Positions 16,233 through 25,094 of a stretch of DNA of 44,149 nucleotides are shown one piece after another. Made by a program: the position numbers and the translations under genes. The DNA is from Porphyromonas gulae DSM 15663 (lineage in GTDB: Bacteria; Bacteroidota; Bacteroidia; Bacteroidales; Porphyromonadaceae), in NCBI RefSeq assembly GCF_000378065.1, contig NZ_KB899170.1, positions 1 to 44,149 of the forward strand, read 5' to 3'. Position 1 is the stretch's first letter, and each line of letters starts with the position of its first letter. Under the pieces are notes generated by a model that saw only the letters and a program-made list of their open reading frames with translations, made no database searches and had not been told where the DNA came from.

Positions 16233-17093
16233 ATGAAGAACGCATGTTCGATTATTACAGCTTCGATCGTACTTTATAAGAGCAAACCGGATACTATTCG
16301 GGACGTTATTAACTCATTTTTCTCTGATACGATAACTAAGAAGAAGCTCATTCTTATAGACAATTCTCCGACTGACAGCCTCCGTATTCTCGAAGAAGAG
16401 CGGCCTGAGGATATCCAGTATTTTTTCAATAACCGTAATATAGGATTCGGATCGGCCCACAATATAGCTATAAGAGAGGCAGCCCGCTTCAACCCACCTT
16501 ATCATCTAATCCTTAATCCAGATGTACAGTTCGGCCCGGAAGTAGTGCCTGCACTCGCTGCATATATGGATGAAAATCCTGATATAGGATTGTTGATGCC
16601 GCAAGTGTACTATCCTAATGGAGAATTGCAGCATTTATGCAAATTGTTTCCTCGTCCATGGGATGTTATGCTCAGGCGATTTGTTCCTTATAGACCATAT
16701 AGAGAGAGGAATAACGAGCGATTCGAGTTGCGTTATTGGTCTTATGACACGATTCAGGATATTCCTTCGCTTTCGGGGTGTTTCATGTTTGTAAGAATGG
16801 ATATTCTTAGACAAGTAGGAGGGTTTGACGAGCGCTTTTTTATGTATGCTGAAGATTTAGACCTGTGCAGACGTATAGGGCAACTTTCCCGTACTGTTTT
16901 CTTCCCAAAAGTCTCCATCACACATACCTATGCGAAAGGTTCTTATCATGATGCCAAACTGCTTCGGCACCATATTGTTTCTCTCATCCGTTACTTCAAC
17001 AAATGGGGGTGGCTATTCGATGCCGAGCGTCGTAGGGTCAATAGGGCATGTCTAGCTGTACTGCGGCAGCAAACGGCAGCAAAAAAGGATTGA
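16233..17093 (+). CDS. glycosyltransferase family 2 (rhamnosyltransferase-like)
   Basis: 286 aa from ATG 16233, 5 bp after the GT4 stop; in-frame starts inside the GT4 gene are rejected. MKNACSIITASIVLYKSKPD opens the GT-A fold. FNNRNIGFGSAHNIAIR and LILNPDVQFGP are the WbbL/rhamnosyltransferase-type signature, with Asp of NPDV as the metal site. SGCFMFVRMDILRQVGGFDE, then RFFMYAEDLDLCRRI, complete the class. It is an inverting transferase, and the class commonly adds L-rhamnose. Rhamnose is a component of P. gingivalis O-antigen, which fits, but donor choice is inference. Last gene of the ugd operon. Confidence 0.9.
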   Translation: MKNACSIITASIVLYKSKPDTIRDVINSFFSDTITKKKLILIDNSPTDSLRILEEERPEDIQYFFNNRNIGFGSAHNIAIREAARFNPPYHLILNPDVQFGPEVVPALAAYMDENPDIGLLMPQVYYPNGELQHLCKLFPRPWDVMLRRFVPYRPYRERNNERFELRYWSYDTIQDIPSLSGCFMFVRMDILRQVGGFDERFFMYAEDLDLCRRIGQLSRTVFFPKVSITHTYAKGSYHDAKLLRHHIVSLIRYFNKWGWLFDAERRRVNRACLAVLRQQTAAKKD

Positions 17094-17177
17094 TTTATGC
17101 AGGCTGGATATGTGGAATAACAACTATACTATCAGTTGTCAATGCGTTTGTTAGAGTGATATACAAATCGTATAACA

Positions 17178-17185
17178 TATATTTG
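17178..17185 (+). promoter_or_regulatory. -7 promoter box of the thioredoxin-fold lipoprotein gene
   Basis: TATATTTG, TAnnTTTG type, 41 bp before ATG 17226. A TTTG at 17147 is 27 nt away, too far for a standard -33. Confidence 0.5.
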
Positions 17186-17225
17186 CAGCTGTAAAAAAAC
17201 TAATAGACACATTTTCTCGACGAAT

Positions 17226-18353
17226 ATGAAGCAATTATGCCAGATCTGTTTGGCTTTCATCTGTCTTTTCTCTCTCAATAGCTGTGGTAACAAAGATACA
17301 TTTCGGGTCGAAGGTTCGATTGCCGGTTATGAGGATACCGCGCAAGTATATCTGACTAAGATCGTAGGGAGCGATCTTTCTGTGCTTGACTCTGCAAGTC
17401 CTGACCGTAGAGGTCATTTCAGTTTTGTAGCACAAGCGGACTCAATGCCATCTTTCTACCAGCTCGAATTTAAGAGGCAGCAGATCAATTTTGTTGCTCA
17501 GATCGGATCGAGAATCAGTATACAAACAGATCGGAACAACTTTTCTAACTATACTATCGAAGACAATCTGGGTGTTGAGAATGACAATATCCGCAAGATT
17601 GCCACATTGAAAGGTCAAACGGATGGTCGTTTGGATGGTTTGTATTGCTCTTTCCAAGCGAACAAGCTGAACGCCGCACAGTATCAAGACACTATTGCTA
17701 AGGTGATAGATGAGTTTAAGACCACATTGCGTAACGATTTCATTTTCCAGGATCCTAAATCACCGGCTTCGTACTTTGCGCTGTTCCAGCAGAAAGACGG
17801 TCTTTTGTATTTCAATATCTACGACCCTATGGATGCCAAGGCCTTTGCAGCTGTAGCTACGGCTTACGATACTTACTACCCAACTTCGCCCTATACCAAA
17901 AGCGTTAGAGATCTTTCTCTCTTGGGAATCGCTGCCATGCGAAGAGATCGTGTCGCAAAAGATATTTCCACTCGCAAAATAGAAGTGAAAGATATTCCCG
18001 AAATAACCTTAATCGATAGCCGAGGCAATGAACAGCCGTTATCAAAAGTTGTAGAAGCAAATAGCAAGGTATTGATAGCTTTTACCTCCCATCAGGCAGA
18101 ATGGTCGCCTTCTCTGGTAAAAGAACAAAGAGCGTTGTATCAACGGCATCGCAACAATGGATTTCAGATATATGAGATTTCTCTTGACAAGGACTTATAT
18201 TTCTGGCAGAATGCAACGCGTACACTCCCTTGGATCACGGTGAACGATAGTGAGGGAAAAGCAGCCTTGTCATTCAACGTCAGGTCGCTGCCCACATTTT
18301 TCTTGATCCAAAATGGCGAACTCAAACGTCTCCAAAGATTGCAGAGCCTCTGA
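17226..18353 (+). CDS. lipoprotein, DUF4369-like plus thioredoxin fold without CxxC
   Basis: 375 aa. MKQLCQICLAFICLFSLNSC is a lipoprotein signal with Cys 20. Residues 25-120 look like DUF4369 (FRVEGSIAGYEDTAQVYL), the N-terminal domain of many Bacteroidetes TlpA/ResA-like proteins. The C-terminal 110 residues keep the thioredoxin scaffold, with the cis-Pro in VRSLPTFFLIQNG. The redox site, normally WCxxC, reads AEWSPSLV at 291-298, so both cysteines are gone. A dithiol oxidoreductase activity is excluded; a binding or chaperone role at the periplasmic face is possible. The protein also stops soon after the last strand. It is followed by a strong terminator, so it is its own transcription unit between glycan genes. 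Confidence 0.85.
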   Translation: MKQLCQICLAFICLFSLNSCGNKDTFRVEGSIAGYEDTAQVYLTKIVGSDLSVLDSASPDRRGHFSFVAQADSMPSFYQLEFKRQQINFVAQIGSRISIQTDRNNFSNYTIEDNLGVENDNIRKIATLKGQTDGRLDGLYCSFQANKLNAAQYQDTIAKVIDEFKTTLRNDFIFQDPKSPASYFALFQQKDGLLYFNIYDPMDAKAFAAVATAYDTYYPTSPYTKSVRDLSLLGIAAMRRDRVAKDISTRKIEVKDIPEITLIDSRGNEQPLSKVVEANSKVLIAFTSHQAEWSPSLVKEQRALYQRHRNNGFQIYEISLDKDLYFWQNATRTLPWITVNDSEGKAALSFNVRSLPTFFLIQNGELKRLQRLQSL

Positions 18354-18452
18354 AAATTATTTCCGAAATAATAAGATAAGGCTCTTCTTTTGATAAATCC
18401 GTGATAGAACAGACCAACGTGACGAAAATCGATCTTTAGGCAGAAATACAAG

Positions 18453-18492
18453 AAGCTGTATCAGGGAGCCAACCCCCGACACAGCTTTTTTT
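18453..18492 (+). terminator. terminator after the thioredoxin-fold lipoprotein
   Basis: AAGCTGT (18453-18459) pairs with ACAGCTT (18481-18487). The inner part can add GGG/CCC. The right arm runs into TTTTTTT. Confidence 0.75.
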
Positions 18493-18530
18493 CTTCCTAT
18501 TATTCTCTTTCATCAACAAGACAAACAACC

Positions 18531-19685
18531 ATGTTTACCTCTACATCCCGACCGATCGTGATGGTTGATCTGAAAAAGCAGTATCAGCAGTTGAAAAAGC
18601 AGATCGATGAGGCCGTTCAAGGAGTTATCGATAGCACCGCATTCATCAATGGCAAAGAAGTACATGCTTTTGCGGAAGATTTGGCAGCCTATCTGAATGT
18701 AAAGCATGTGATCCCTTGTGCCAATGGTACAGATGCACTGCAGATCAGCCTGATGGCTGTTGGATTGAAAGCTGGAGATGAGATCATTGTGCCCGATTTC
18801 ACTTATGCCGCAAGTGCTGAAGCTATCGGTTTGTTAGGATTGACTCCTATTTTCGCTGACGTAGATCCCGTTACATTCAATCTTACACCTGAGAGTTGTG
18901 AGAAATGTCTGTCCGACAAGACGAAAGCAATCATACCGGTACACTTGTTTGGTCAGTCCTGCAATATGGAACCGCTTCTGGACTTTGCCAAGCGAAATGA
19001 TTTGTTCGTTATCGAAGACAATGCTCAGGCAATGGGTGGCGAATATACATTCTCCGATGGCAATAAACGAAAGACAGGAACAATGGGGCATATAGGTTGT
19101 ACATCTTTCTTTCCATCGAAGAATTTGGGTTGTTATGGAGATGGTGGTGCCATCACGACGAATGATGATGAATTGGCCGAGCGAGTGCGAATGATATCCA
19201 ACCATGGTCAAAAGGTCAAATACAAACATGACATTATAGGATGCAACTCTCGACTCGATACCATTCAGGCAGCTGTTCTCAGAGTGAAATTGCAGTATCT
19301 GGATCGTTTCAATACACACCGGAATGAGGTAGCCTCGTGCTATACCTCTTTGCTCGAAGGCATCGAATGGCTCCATACTCCGATCTCCCTGCAACAGTCA
19401 GTACATGTTTATCATCAATATACCCTTAAGCTCTTCGATGAGAATATGCGCGACAGACTGCGGGAGCATCTGACCAAACATAAGATTGCCTCGATGATAT
19501 ACTATCCGATACCGCTTCACAGGCAGCCGGCATTCATGGGTATTGCTCGTTGGGCTGAATCTTTGGATGTGTCGGAGTCGCTGTCTCGAACAGTTTTGTC
19601 GATCCCTATCTATCCGGAAATGGAGACAGAGGAAATCCATACCGTGGTATCAGCAATTAAATCATTCGAACCGTCTTCACAATGA
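18531..19685 (+). CDS. porR: DegT/DnrJ/EryC1 sugar aminotransferase PorR
   Basis: 384 aa, full length for the family. The fold-type I PLP sites are all present: NGTDALQISL near 64-73, DNAQAMGG with the PLP-ring Asp near 163, and the Schiff-base Lys at 197 in SFFPSKNLG. The C-terminal HVYHQYTLKL and PIPLHRQPAF follow the sugar-aminotransferase pattern. It transfers an amino group to a keto-sugar nucleotide in the cytosol. In P. gingivalis, porR mutants lose black pigmentation and A-LPS, and type IX cargo is no longer held on the cell. I take this gene to be porR from family and neighbours (wzx overlapping by 4 bp, wbpS next). The position of the amino group on the product is not visible here. 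Confidence 0.9.
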   Translation: MFTSTSRPIVMVDLKKQYQQLKKQIDEAVQGVIDSTAFINGKEVHAFAEDLAAYLNVKHVIPCANGTDALQISLMAVGLKAGDEIIVPDFTYAASAEAIGLLGLTPIFADVDPVTFNLTPESCEKCLSDKTKAIIPVHLFGQSCNMEPLLDFAKRNDLFVIEDNAQAMGGEYTFSDGNKRKTGTMGHIGCTSFFPSKNLGCYGDGGAITTNDDELAERVRMISNHGQKVKYKHDIIGCNSRLDTIQAAVLRVKLQYLDRFNTHRNEVASCYTSLLEGIEWLHTPISLQQSVHVYHQYTLKLFDENMRDRLREHLTKHKIASMIYYPIPLHRQPAFMGIARWAESLDVSESLSRTVLSIPIYPEMETEEIHTVVSAIKSFEPSSQ

Positions 19686-21001
19686 TAAGAGAGGAAGGAC
19701 GCTCGTCCTTGAAGCAAGGACAAAGTTCTATGACGGCAAACAGCATGAAGCTGATCAGTGCCGGTACCTTTGTACAGATATTGGCTTTCTTGCTACTTCC
19801 CGTTATCGGACGTATCTATACCGAATCCGAGATCGGTCAAATTACCGTTTTCCTTTCCATTGTGGGTGTCCTCACGATCGTTGCCACTGGACGTTATGAT
19901 CAAGCTACCATATTGGCACGATCGAAAGAAAGAGCATTGTTGCTGCTGTTTACATCTCTTCGGTTCAATTTGATCTTTTGCTTGGCTCTTATTCCGGTAG
20001 TCCTCATTATCAATCCCTTTTTGACGGATTCGCGATACAGCGGACAGCAAACGCATCTATTCCTGCTTCCCCTTTTCGTCTTCTTTGCTGCAGGAGTAAT
20101 TTCCTTGTTGTCATGGGCTAATTCGCATAATCAATATGGCCGTATGAGTATTGCACAGATCAGTCAAGGACTGGGCAATAATCTGCTTCGAATAGGTTTC
20201 GGCCTTCTCAAGATGGGCTTTTGGGGGCTTCAGCTTGCGGCCCTGCTCGGTGGTATGGCAGGTATCCTTCCCCTTGTACGCAAGCAGGCTCTTTTGTCCC
20301 AATACAAGCGATATGTTACTTGCCAACGTCTGAGAATAGCAGCCCGTACCTATGCCAATTTCCCGCGTTATTCATTGCCTCAGGCCGTTATAGACATCTT
20401 GTCCGGTAGTCTTGTATCCTTGCTATTGCCTTTGCAATACCACGATGCAGCCGTCGGGCTGTATGGTATGGCCTATATGCTTGCCGGTAGGCCTATGCAA
20501 CTTATTAGCGATTCGCTCAGCCGAGTTTGGTTCAGACGAGTTGCTGAACAGAAGAATGCTGGGCTGTCTTTCATCCTTCCGATCCGTAGGTTCGTCCTCA
20601 TTTGGCTTTTGGTAGCTGTACTGGGCTCTATCCTCCTTTTCTTCTTTTTGGAGCCGCTTGTCGTTGTTATTTTAGGGGAGAAATGGCTGTTGTGTTCATC
20701 CATTATAATGGCTATGCTGCCGTTCTTTATCTTCAATTTTCTGTCGTCCGTATATAATTTCCTGCCCGATTTGTTTGGGAAGCAGCGCAAATTCATGAAG
20801 ATGCAGGCCATTCTATTGGTTGTTCAGCTACTTGTTATCCTGACAGGAACCCGACTGTTACCTTTCGAAAAATATATGTGGCTGCATTTTGCCGAGCGTG
20901 CGCTTGACTCATTTGTGCAGATAGCATGGTTCTATATGATTATTCGCAAATATGAAAATAGCCTCAGACTTCACTCCTGTGCTCCCAAAGAAAGATATTG
21001 A
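19682..21001 (+). CDS. wzx: Wzx-type flippase (polysaccharide biosynthesis MVF/MOP protein)
   Basis: 439 aa with about 12 membrane segments. The frame opens at ATG 19682, overlapping the porR stop by 4 bp (ATGA), though MTANSMKLISAGTFVQILAF at residue 17 is an equally good start that matches the family better. Features of the MOP flippases are LLPVIGRIYTESEIG in the first loop, a conserved NFPRYSLPQAVIDILSG near 226, and LYGMAYMLAGRPMQLISDSL. It flips undecaprenyl-PP-linked units to the periplasm. Whether it serves O-LPS, A-LPS or both cannot be told; P. gingivalis has another Wzx candidate elsewhere, as I recall. Confidence 0.85.
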   Translation: MIREEGRSSLKQGQSSMTANSMKLISAGTFVQILAFLLLPVIGRIYTESEIGQITVFLSIVGVLTIVATGRYDQATILARSKERALLLLFTSLRFNLIFCLALIPVVLIINPFLTDSRYSGQQTHLFLLPLFVFFAAGVISLLSWANSHNQYGRMSIAQISQGLGNNLLRIGFGLLKMGFWGLQLAALLGGMAGILPLVRKQALLSQYKRYVTCQRLRIAARTYANFPRYSLPQAVIDILSGSLVSLLLPLQYHDAAVGLYGMAYMLAGRPMQLISDSLSRVWFRRVAEQKNAGLSFILPIRRFVLIWLLVAVLGSILLFFFLEPLVVVILGEKWLLCSSIIMAMLPFFIFNFLSSVYNFLPDLFGKQRKFMKMQAILLVVQLLVILTGTRLLPFEKYMWLHFAERALDSFVQIAWFYMIIRKYENSLRLHSCAPKERY

Positions 21002-21005
21002 TATA

Positions 21006-22580
21006 ATGGCCGGTTACTCAGCAGGGTTTATCTTCGATGGAGACCGGCATCTTACTTCCCAAAAACTGCAAGCCTTCTTCCATGCGGCTTCGGATTGGGA
21101 TGACTTTCTTTCCCGAACTAAGCGTATTACAGGGGAATGGGCTGTCGCCTTCCAGCGTGCCGATGGCGAAGTCTGGGCTGCGACTGACCATCGCTCATCA
21201 CAGCGTCTCTACTACCGTCTTTTTTCCGATGGACTCCGTATGGCGGAGAACGGTTATTCATTGCTCACAGAGCCGGACAACTGGGATGATGACGCTGTCC
21301 TTTTTTTCTTGCGTTGGGGATATACTCCGGCTGATAGCACATTGATTCGTGAGATTCGGAAACTACCCTCCGGACACGCTATGCGATATAGAGCCGGAAA
21401 GGGCATTACGATTACAGCCTACGATACGGTAGACCGATATGCTCCGTTTGACAGCCACCCATTATCTTATGAAGAGGCTAAAGAGGAACTGAAGCACCGC
21501 CTCATTCGTGCCGGCAAACGACTTGTCGGCTATCTGAATGGTCGGCCGGCCATACTCCCTCTTTCTGGCGGATTCGACTCGCGGATGATAGCCTATATGC
21601 TGCACCGCCTGAAGTACCCCCATGTCTATTGCATTTCCTATGGTAAAGAAGGAAATCCGGACAGTCTGAAAGCTGCTAAAGTGGCGGATAGACTCGGCTT
21701 CCCATTCGTCTATATCAACAGTGTAAGATCCGACCGAGCCGACTATACACAGGATGCTGAGTTTCTGTCTTATATGTACAATATGACCGGACTATCTTCC
21801 TGCTATTACTACCAAGAGTTCATAGCAGCTGGAAGTATCGCATCCGGATCGGTGCATAATAGCATGGTTCCATTCCCATCGAATGCTGTTGTTTTGCCCG
21901 GCCATCAGGGAGATGACTTGGGTGGTTCTCAGCTGATGCACCCCCGTTTGGCAGAGAGCAAACTTTCGCCTAATGAGCTGTCGTGTATCCTCTACTCCCA
22001 CAAGCAGATGAACCAACAGTTTGACAGGAAACAGAAGGAACGATTGCTCTCCATGCAGGCAAAGCTGTTTGCCGGCTACGATCAAATACAACAGCCGGCC
22101 TATCGCACTTTCGAGCAGTATATGCAGTGGGAAAACATCCCCAAGTATATGCTCAATAGCCAGCAATCATGGCGTTTCTTCGGGTTGGATACAGCTTGCA
22201 TGCTCCTTGATAAGGAGTTGCTTGATTTTGCCTATTCTCTTCCCTTTGAATACCGCTATGGAAAGCGTATCTATGATGATATTTGCCGTGAGCTGTACGG
22301 TGAGAGTGGTATCTCTTTTTCAGACGATTTGGACCTGCATGGTATTATTTCTTCTCCCGTTTATCGGCTCAAACGAACCGTAAAGCCTTTGCTTCGCCCA
22401 TTTATGCCGCGTCCTTCTATTTGGAAAGGCGATATCATCGGTTTTGAGCAGATCATGCAGCCCGTATTGCGGGAGGTAGAGCAGGACGGACGTTTCCGTC
22501 CGACATCGATCAATGGGTTATCTTTTTGCTGGTATCTGCTTCAAAACGAAAAGCTGATTGGTCGCCCTTTGCCTCTCTGA
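21006..22580 (+). CDS. wbpS: asparagine-synthetase-like sugar amidotransferase WbpS, lacking the glutaminase Cys
   Basis: 524 aa from ATG 21006, 4 bp after the wzx stop; an in-frame ATG at 20952 overlaps wzx by 50 bp and is less likely. The N-terminal half has the class II glutaminase layout (GYSAGFIFDGDRH, then DHRSSQRLYYRL, then GYTPADSTLIREIRKLPSGH). The nucleophile Cys that should follow the initiator Met is Ala. The synthetase domain has the PP-loop LPLSGGFDSRM at 185-195. In P. gingivalis a WbpS of this type (PGN_1234) was reported to make the uronamide of the sugar that links type IX cargo to A-LPS; I equate this gene with it by context. The ammonia source is open, given the lost Cys. 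Confidence 0.85.
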   Translation: MAGYSAGFIFDGDRHLTSQKLQAFFHAASDWDDFLSRTKRITGEWAVAFQRADGEVWAATDHRSSQRLYYRLFSDGLRMAENGYSLLTEPDNWDDDAVLFFLRWGYTPADSTLIREIRKLPSGHAMRYRAGKGITITAYDTVDRYAPFDSHPLSYEEAKEELKHRLIRAGKRLVGYLNGRPAILPLSGGFDSRMIAYMLHRLKYPHVYCISYGKEGNPDSLKAAKVADRLGFPFVYINSVRSDRADYTQDAEFLSYMYNMTGLSSCYYYQEFIAAGSIASGSVHNSMVPFPSNAVVLPGHQGDDLGGSQLMHPRLAESKLSPNELSCILYSHKQMNQQFDRKQKERLLSMQAKLFAGYDQIQQPAYRTFEQYMQWENIPKYMLNSQQSWRFFGLDTACMLLDKELLDFAYSLPFEYRYGKRIYDDICRELYGESGISFSDDLDLHGIISSPVYRLKRTVKPLLRPFMPRPSIWKGDIIGFEQIMQPVLREVEQDGRFRPTSINGLSFCWYLLQNEKLIGRPLPL

Positions 22581-22680
22581 CCAATTTGAGAGTAAGCAAA
22601 GCTGCCACATTCCCAACTCGTTACAATGAAAAAGGGAAAGTCTTTCGAACCTTCCCTCGTAAAATCTGTGGTTTACTTAC

Positions 22681-23295
22681 TTATACCTTCTTGCCGATTA
22701 GGATAGAAGAGATCGTCAGTATCGAAATCTTGGTATCGTAGCAGAAACTGATTTTCTGCAAGTACATCAAATCCATCTCCAGACGCACCAGCATCTTCTC
22801 TATCGTATCCGTATAGCCGTTGTACAACGTAGCATAGGAAAACAGCCCCGGCCTTATTTGGTACAAAAGCGCGTAGTCCGGATTTCGTTCCATTATCTGA
22901 CGGATGTAATATTCCCTTTCGGGCCTATAGCCTACGATAGACATATCCCCTTTGATGATATTCCAGAATTGGGGCAACTCGTCCAAGTGAGAGGCCCTCA
23001 GGAAACGACCGAACTTCGTCAGCCTGGAATCATTTTCTTGGAATAGCTGAGGTTGATTGTTGGCCTCCGCATCCATCTTCATCGAGCGAAACTTATATAG
23101 CATGAAAGGCTTTCCACCAAGACCGATACGTTCTTGTGAAAAGATTGCAGACCCCCCGTCTTGCATGAAAATCACCAATGCTATGATCAGCATAAAAGGC
23201 AGGGCAACGGCTAAAAAAATCAATGCGAGACAAAAATCGACCAGTCTCTTAATTTTTCTCACCCAAAGTGAGTTCAATCTATCGTTATTTTCCAT
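22681..23295 (-). CDS. undecaprenyl-phosphate sugar-phosphate transferase (WbaP/PglC type)
   Basis: 204 aa, the minimal single-membrane-helix form of the polyprenyl-phosphate hexose-1-phosphate transferases. The hydrophobic helix is at 15-48 with its Pro kink (LAVALPFMLII). Signature motifs are FSQERIG, YKFRSMKMDAE (Asp-Glu-type catalytic region), LRASHLDELPQFWNIIKGDM and MSIVGYRPE. It starts a lipid-linked glycan by transferring a sugar phosphate to undecaprenyl phosphate on the cytoplasmic side. It faces wbpS tail to tail and has a TATTTTTG box 62 bp upstream. It is the natural initiating enzyme for the neighbouring Wzx/Wzy pathway. Which sugar is transferred is unknown from sequence. Confidence 0.9.
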   Translation of the reverse strand: MENNDRLNSLWVRKIKRLVDFCLALIFLAVALPFMLIIALVIFMQDGGSAIFSQERIGLGGKPFMLYKFRSMKMDAEANNQPQLFQENDSRLTKFGRFLRASHLDELPQFWNIIKGDMSIVGYRPEREYYIRQIMERNPDYALLYQIRPGLFSYATLYNGYTDTIEKMLVRLEMDLMYLQKISFCYDTKISILTISSILIGKKV

Positions 23296-23741
23296 TCTCT
23301 TTCAGCTCAGGGCAGATATCTCCCTCTTCCGGAAAGGGTATTTATCCTATCGGTTGCCAAAAATAGATATAACTTTTGGTTTATGAATAAAAAACGCAAA
23401 GCCAAAGGCAATATTCTGTGGAGATGAATCGAAATATAGGGGCTGTTTTCTGGGCTTTAAGCACCAATAGCACCCCTTCTTTCTCCAATAAATATGTTCC
23501 GTGTCTTTTCCTTTTTCTATCAGAGATTCAGGGCAATATCGGGCTTGTGACGATGTTTTCTATTGGACTCCTTTGTTTAATATTTTATACATTCTTGAAG
23601 GCAATAGTAATTCTTTACATGCATCAATGAAATAATGCTATTTAAGATTAATAATTCAGAATCAATGGCCAAGATGATGATCGATATAATATGGATATCA
23701 GAAAAACCTGAAAGAAAAGCATCGCTATGAGGCGAAAGTGA
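23296..23741. other. intergenic region without a convincing gene
   Basis: Besides the promoter box at 23358 and the trxB terminator at 23742-23790 I see nothing firm. A 70-codon plus-strand frame at 23418-23630 has two hydrophobic stretches, but no promoter motif and no resemblance I know. Confidence 0.5.
23358..23365 (-). promoter_or_regulatory. -7 promoter box of the sugar-phosphate transferase
   Basis: Minus-strand TATTTTTG, TAnnTTTG type, 62 bp before the ATG. No -33 partner at normal spacing. Confidence 0.45.
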
Positions 23742-23790
23742 CAAAAAACGGAACCGGCCAAAGAGAGGAAATAGCTCTCCTTGGCCGGTT
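23742..23790 (-). terminator. terminator of trxB
   Basis: AACCGGCCAA (23752-23761) pairs perfectly with TTGGCCGGTT (23781-23790), and an inner GAGAG/CTCTC extends the stem. On the minus strand TTTTTT follows (23743-23748). The right arm also runs into TTTTGTCTTTT on the plus strand, so it may work both ways. Confidence 0.85.
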
Positions 23791-23819
23791 TTGTCTTTTC
23801 TGTATTGAAGCAATGCTTT

Positions 23820-24761
23820 TTATAGGCCGTGTTCGCCCAAATAACGCTCTGCTTCGATAGCAGCCTTGCAGCCTGATCCGGCAGCCGTGATAGCCTGACG
23901 ATAGTGTGGGTCGGCAACGTCGCCGGCAGCGAATACGCCGGGTACTTTTGTGCGCGGAGATGAACCTTCCGTCAGGATATAGCCCACTTCGTCCAAGTCG
24001 AGGTAGTCGGCGAAGATCTTCGAGTTCGGCGTATGACCGATAGCAAGGAAGAAGCCATCGATGGCAATGTCCACCATCTCTTCGTCCGGTTCTCCTTTGC
24101 GTTTCACCAGATGAGCACCTTCCACACCGTTTTCGCCGAATAGACCCATGGTATTATGCTCGAAGAGAACGGTTATGTTTGCCGTATTCATCACACGCTC
24201 CTGCATTACCTTGGAGGCACGGAGGTAGTTCTTGCGTACGATCAGGTACACATGCTCGGCCAGCGATGCCAGATAGAGAGCCTCCTCGCATGCGGTATCG
24301 CCTCCTCCCACTACGGCTACCTTCTTCTTGCGGTAGAAGAATCCGTCACAGGTTGCACAGGCAGAAACACCCATGCCGGCATATTTGGCTTCATCGGCCA
24401 AGCCCAAGTATTTGGCTGTGGCACCCGTGGAGATAATAAGCGTATCGGCTGTGATTTCCTTTTCCCCGTCTATCGTGATTCGGTAAGGAGCCTTGCTCAA
24501 ATCGGCTTTTGTGGCGATACCCGAACGGATGTCCGCTCCGAAGCGGGTCGCTTGTTTGCGCAAGTCTTCCATCAGTTCCGTACCGGTGATTCCTTCGGGA
24601 TAGCCCGGGAAGTTCTCCACCTCGGTCGTAGTCGTTAGCTGACCGCCGGGTTGTATCCCTTCGTAGAGGATGGGGTTGAGGTTGGCACGAGAAGCATAGA
24701 TAGCTGCGGTATAGCCGGCAGGTCCGGAACCGATGATGAGACAGCGTGCATGTTCTGACAT
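23820..24761 (-). CDS. trxB: thioredoxin reductase
   Basis: 313 aa from ATG 24761 (MSEHARCLIIGSGPAGYTAA). Upstream in-frame codons would extend through the promoter box, so they are rejected. FAD-binding GSGPAG is at 11-16, the redox pair C135/C138 is in ACATCDG, the NADPH site GGGDTACEEA is near 160-170, and the C-terminal FAD motif GVFAAGDVADP is near 280. It reduces thioredoxin with NADPH in the cytosol and supports oxidative-stress defence and, via thioredoxin, ribonucleotide reductase (the class II enzyme is encoded at 31128). It has its own promoter box and terminator. Confidence 0.96.
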   Translation of the reverse strand: MSEHARCLIIGSGPAGYTAAIYASRANLNPILYEGIQPGGQLTTTTEVENFPGYPEGITGTELMEDLRKQATRFGADIRSGIATKADLSKAPYRITIDGEKEITADTLIISTGATAKYLGLADEAKYAGMGVSACATCDGFFYRKKKVAVVGGGDTACEEALYLASLAEHVYLIVRKNYLRASKVMQERVMNTANITVLFEHNTMGLFGENGVEGAHLVKRKGEPDEEMVDIAIDGFFLAIGHTPNSKIFADYLDLDEVGYILTEGSSPRTKVPGVFAAGDVADPHYRQAITAAGSGCKAAIEAERYLGEHGL

Positions 24762-24810
24762 AATGATCGTTTGTATTTGTTCGTTAGTAAGTATTGTTCT
24801 ATGGATGAAA

Positions 24811-24818
24811 CAAAGATA
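24811..24818 (-). promoter_or_regulatory. -7 promoter box of trxB
   Basis: Minus-strand TATCTTTG, 50 bp before ATG 24761. It decides against the longer upstream start of the frame. Confidence 0.55.
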
Positions 24819-24893
24819 GTAGCCTTTTCGTTTACCGAGCCTATCTATCGAAGCATACGACCGCTCCGCTCCATTATGCCGATGCACTGCCCA

Positions 24894-24930
24894 TAAAAAA
24901 AGACTGTGCTACGAACAATCGCAACACAGC
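24894..24930 (-). terminator. terminator of the tRNA-Thr transcript
   Basis: CTGTG (24904-24908) pairs with CACAG (24925-24929), with one more pair after a mismatch. On the minus strand a run of seven T follows (A run 24895-24901). Confidence 0.6.
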
Positions 24931-24961
24931 CAAACACATTAACAACAATCTCTAAAGTCAG

Positions 24962-25034
24962 AGCCGAAAGCCGGACTCGAACCGGCGACCTATTCATTAC
25001 GAATGAATTGCTCTACCAACTGAGCTATTTCGGC
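24962..25034 (-). tRNA. tRNA-Thr (anticodon CGU)
   Basis: 73 nt. The acceptor stem GCCGAAA pairs with TTTCGGC, with discriminator T. The D arm is GCTC-AGTTGGTAGA-GC. The anticodon stem ATTCA/TGAAT encloses TTCGTAA, giving anticodon CGT, which reads ACG threonine codons. The T arm contains GGTTCGAGTCC. CCA is not encoded. It is followed on the minus strand by a terminator. Confidence 0.95.
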
Positions 25035-25094
25035 AGTCTGTAGACGGCCTTGCGACCGCCCGCCCTCTCTCGAAAGCGCTGCAAAGGTAAATAA

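Noticed and set aside
22632-22656. GGGAA/TTCCC hairpin between wbpS and the sugar transferase as a shared terminator
   Set aside because: The stem is only about 5-6 bp with a mismatch, and no T run follows on either strand within a few bases.
23418-23630. 70-codon plus-strand membrane-like frame
   Set aside because: No promoter box, no homology that I recognise, and composition typical of AT-rich intergenic sequence.
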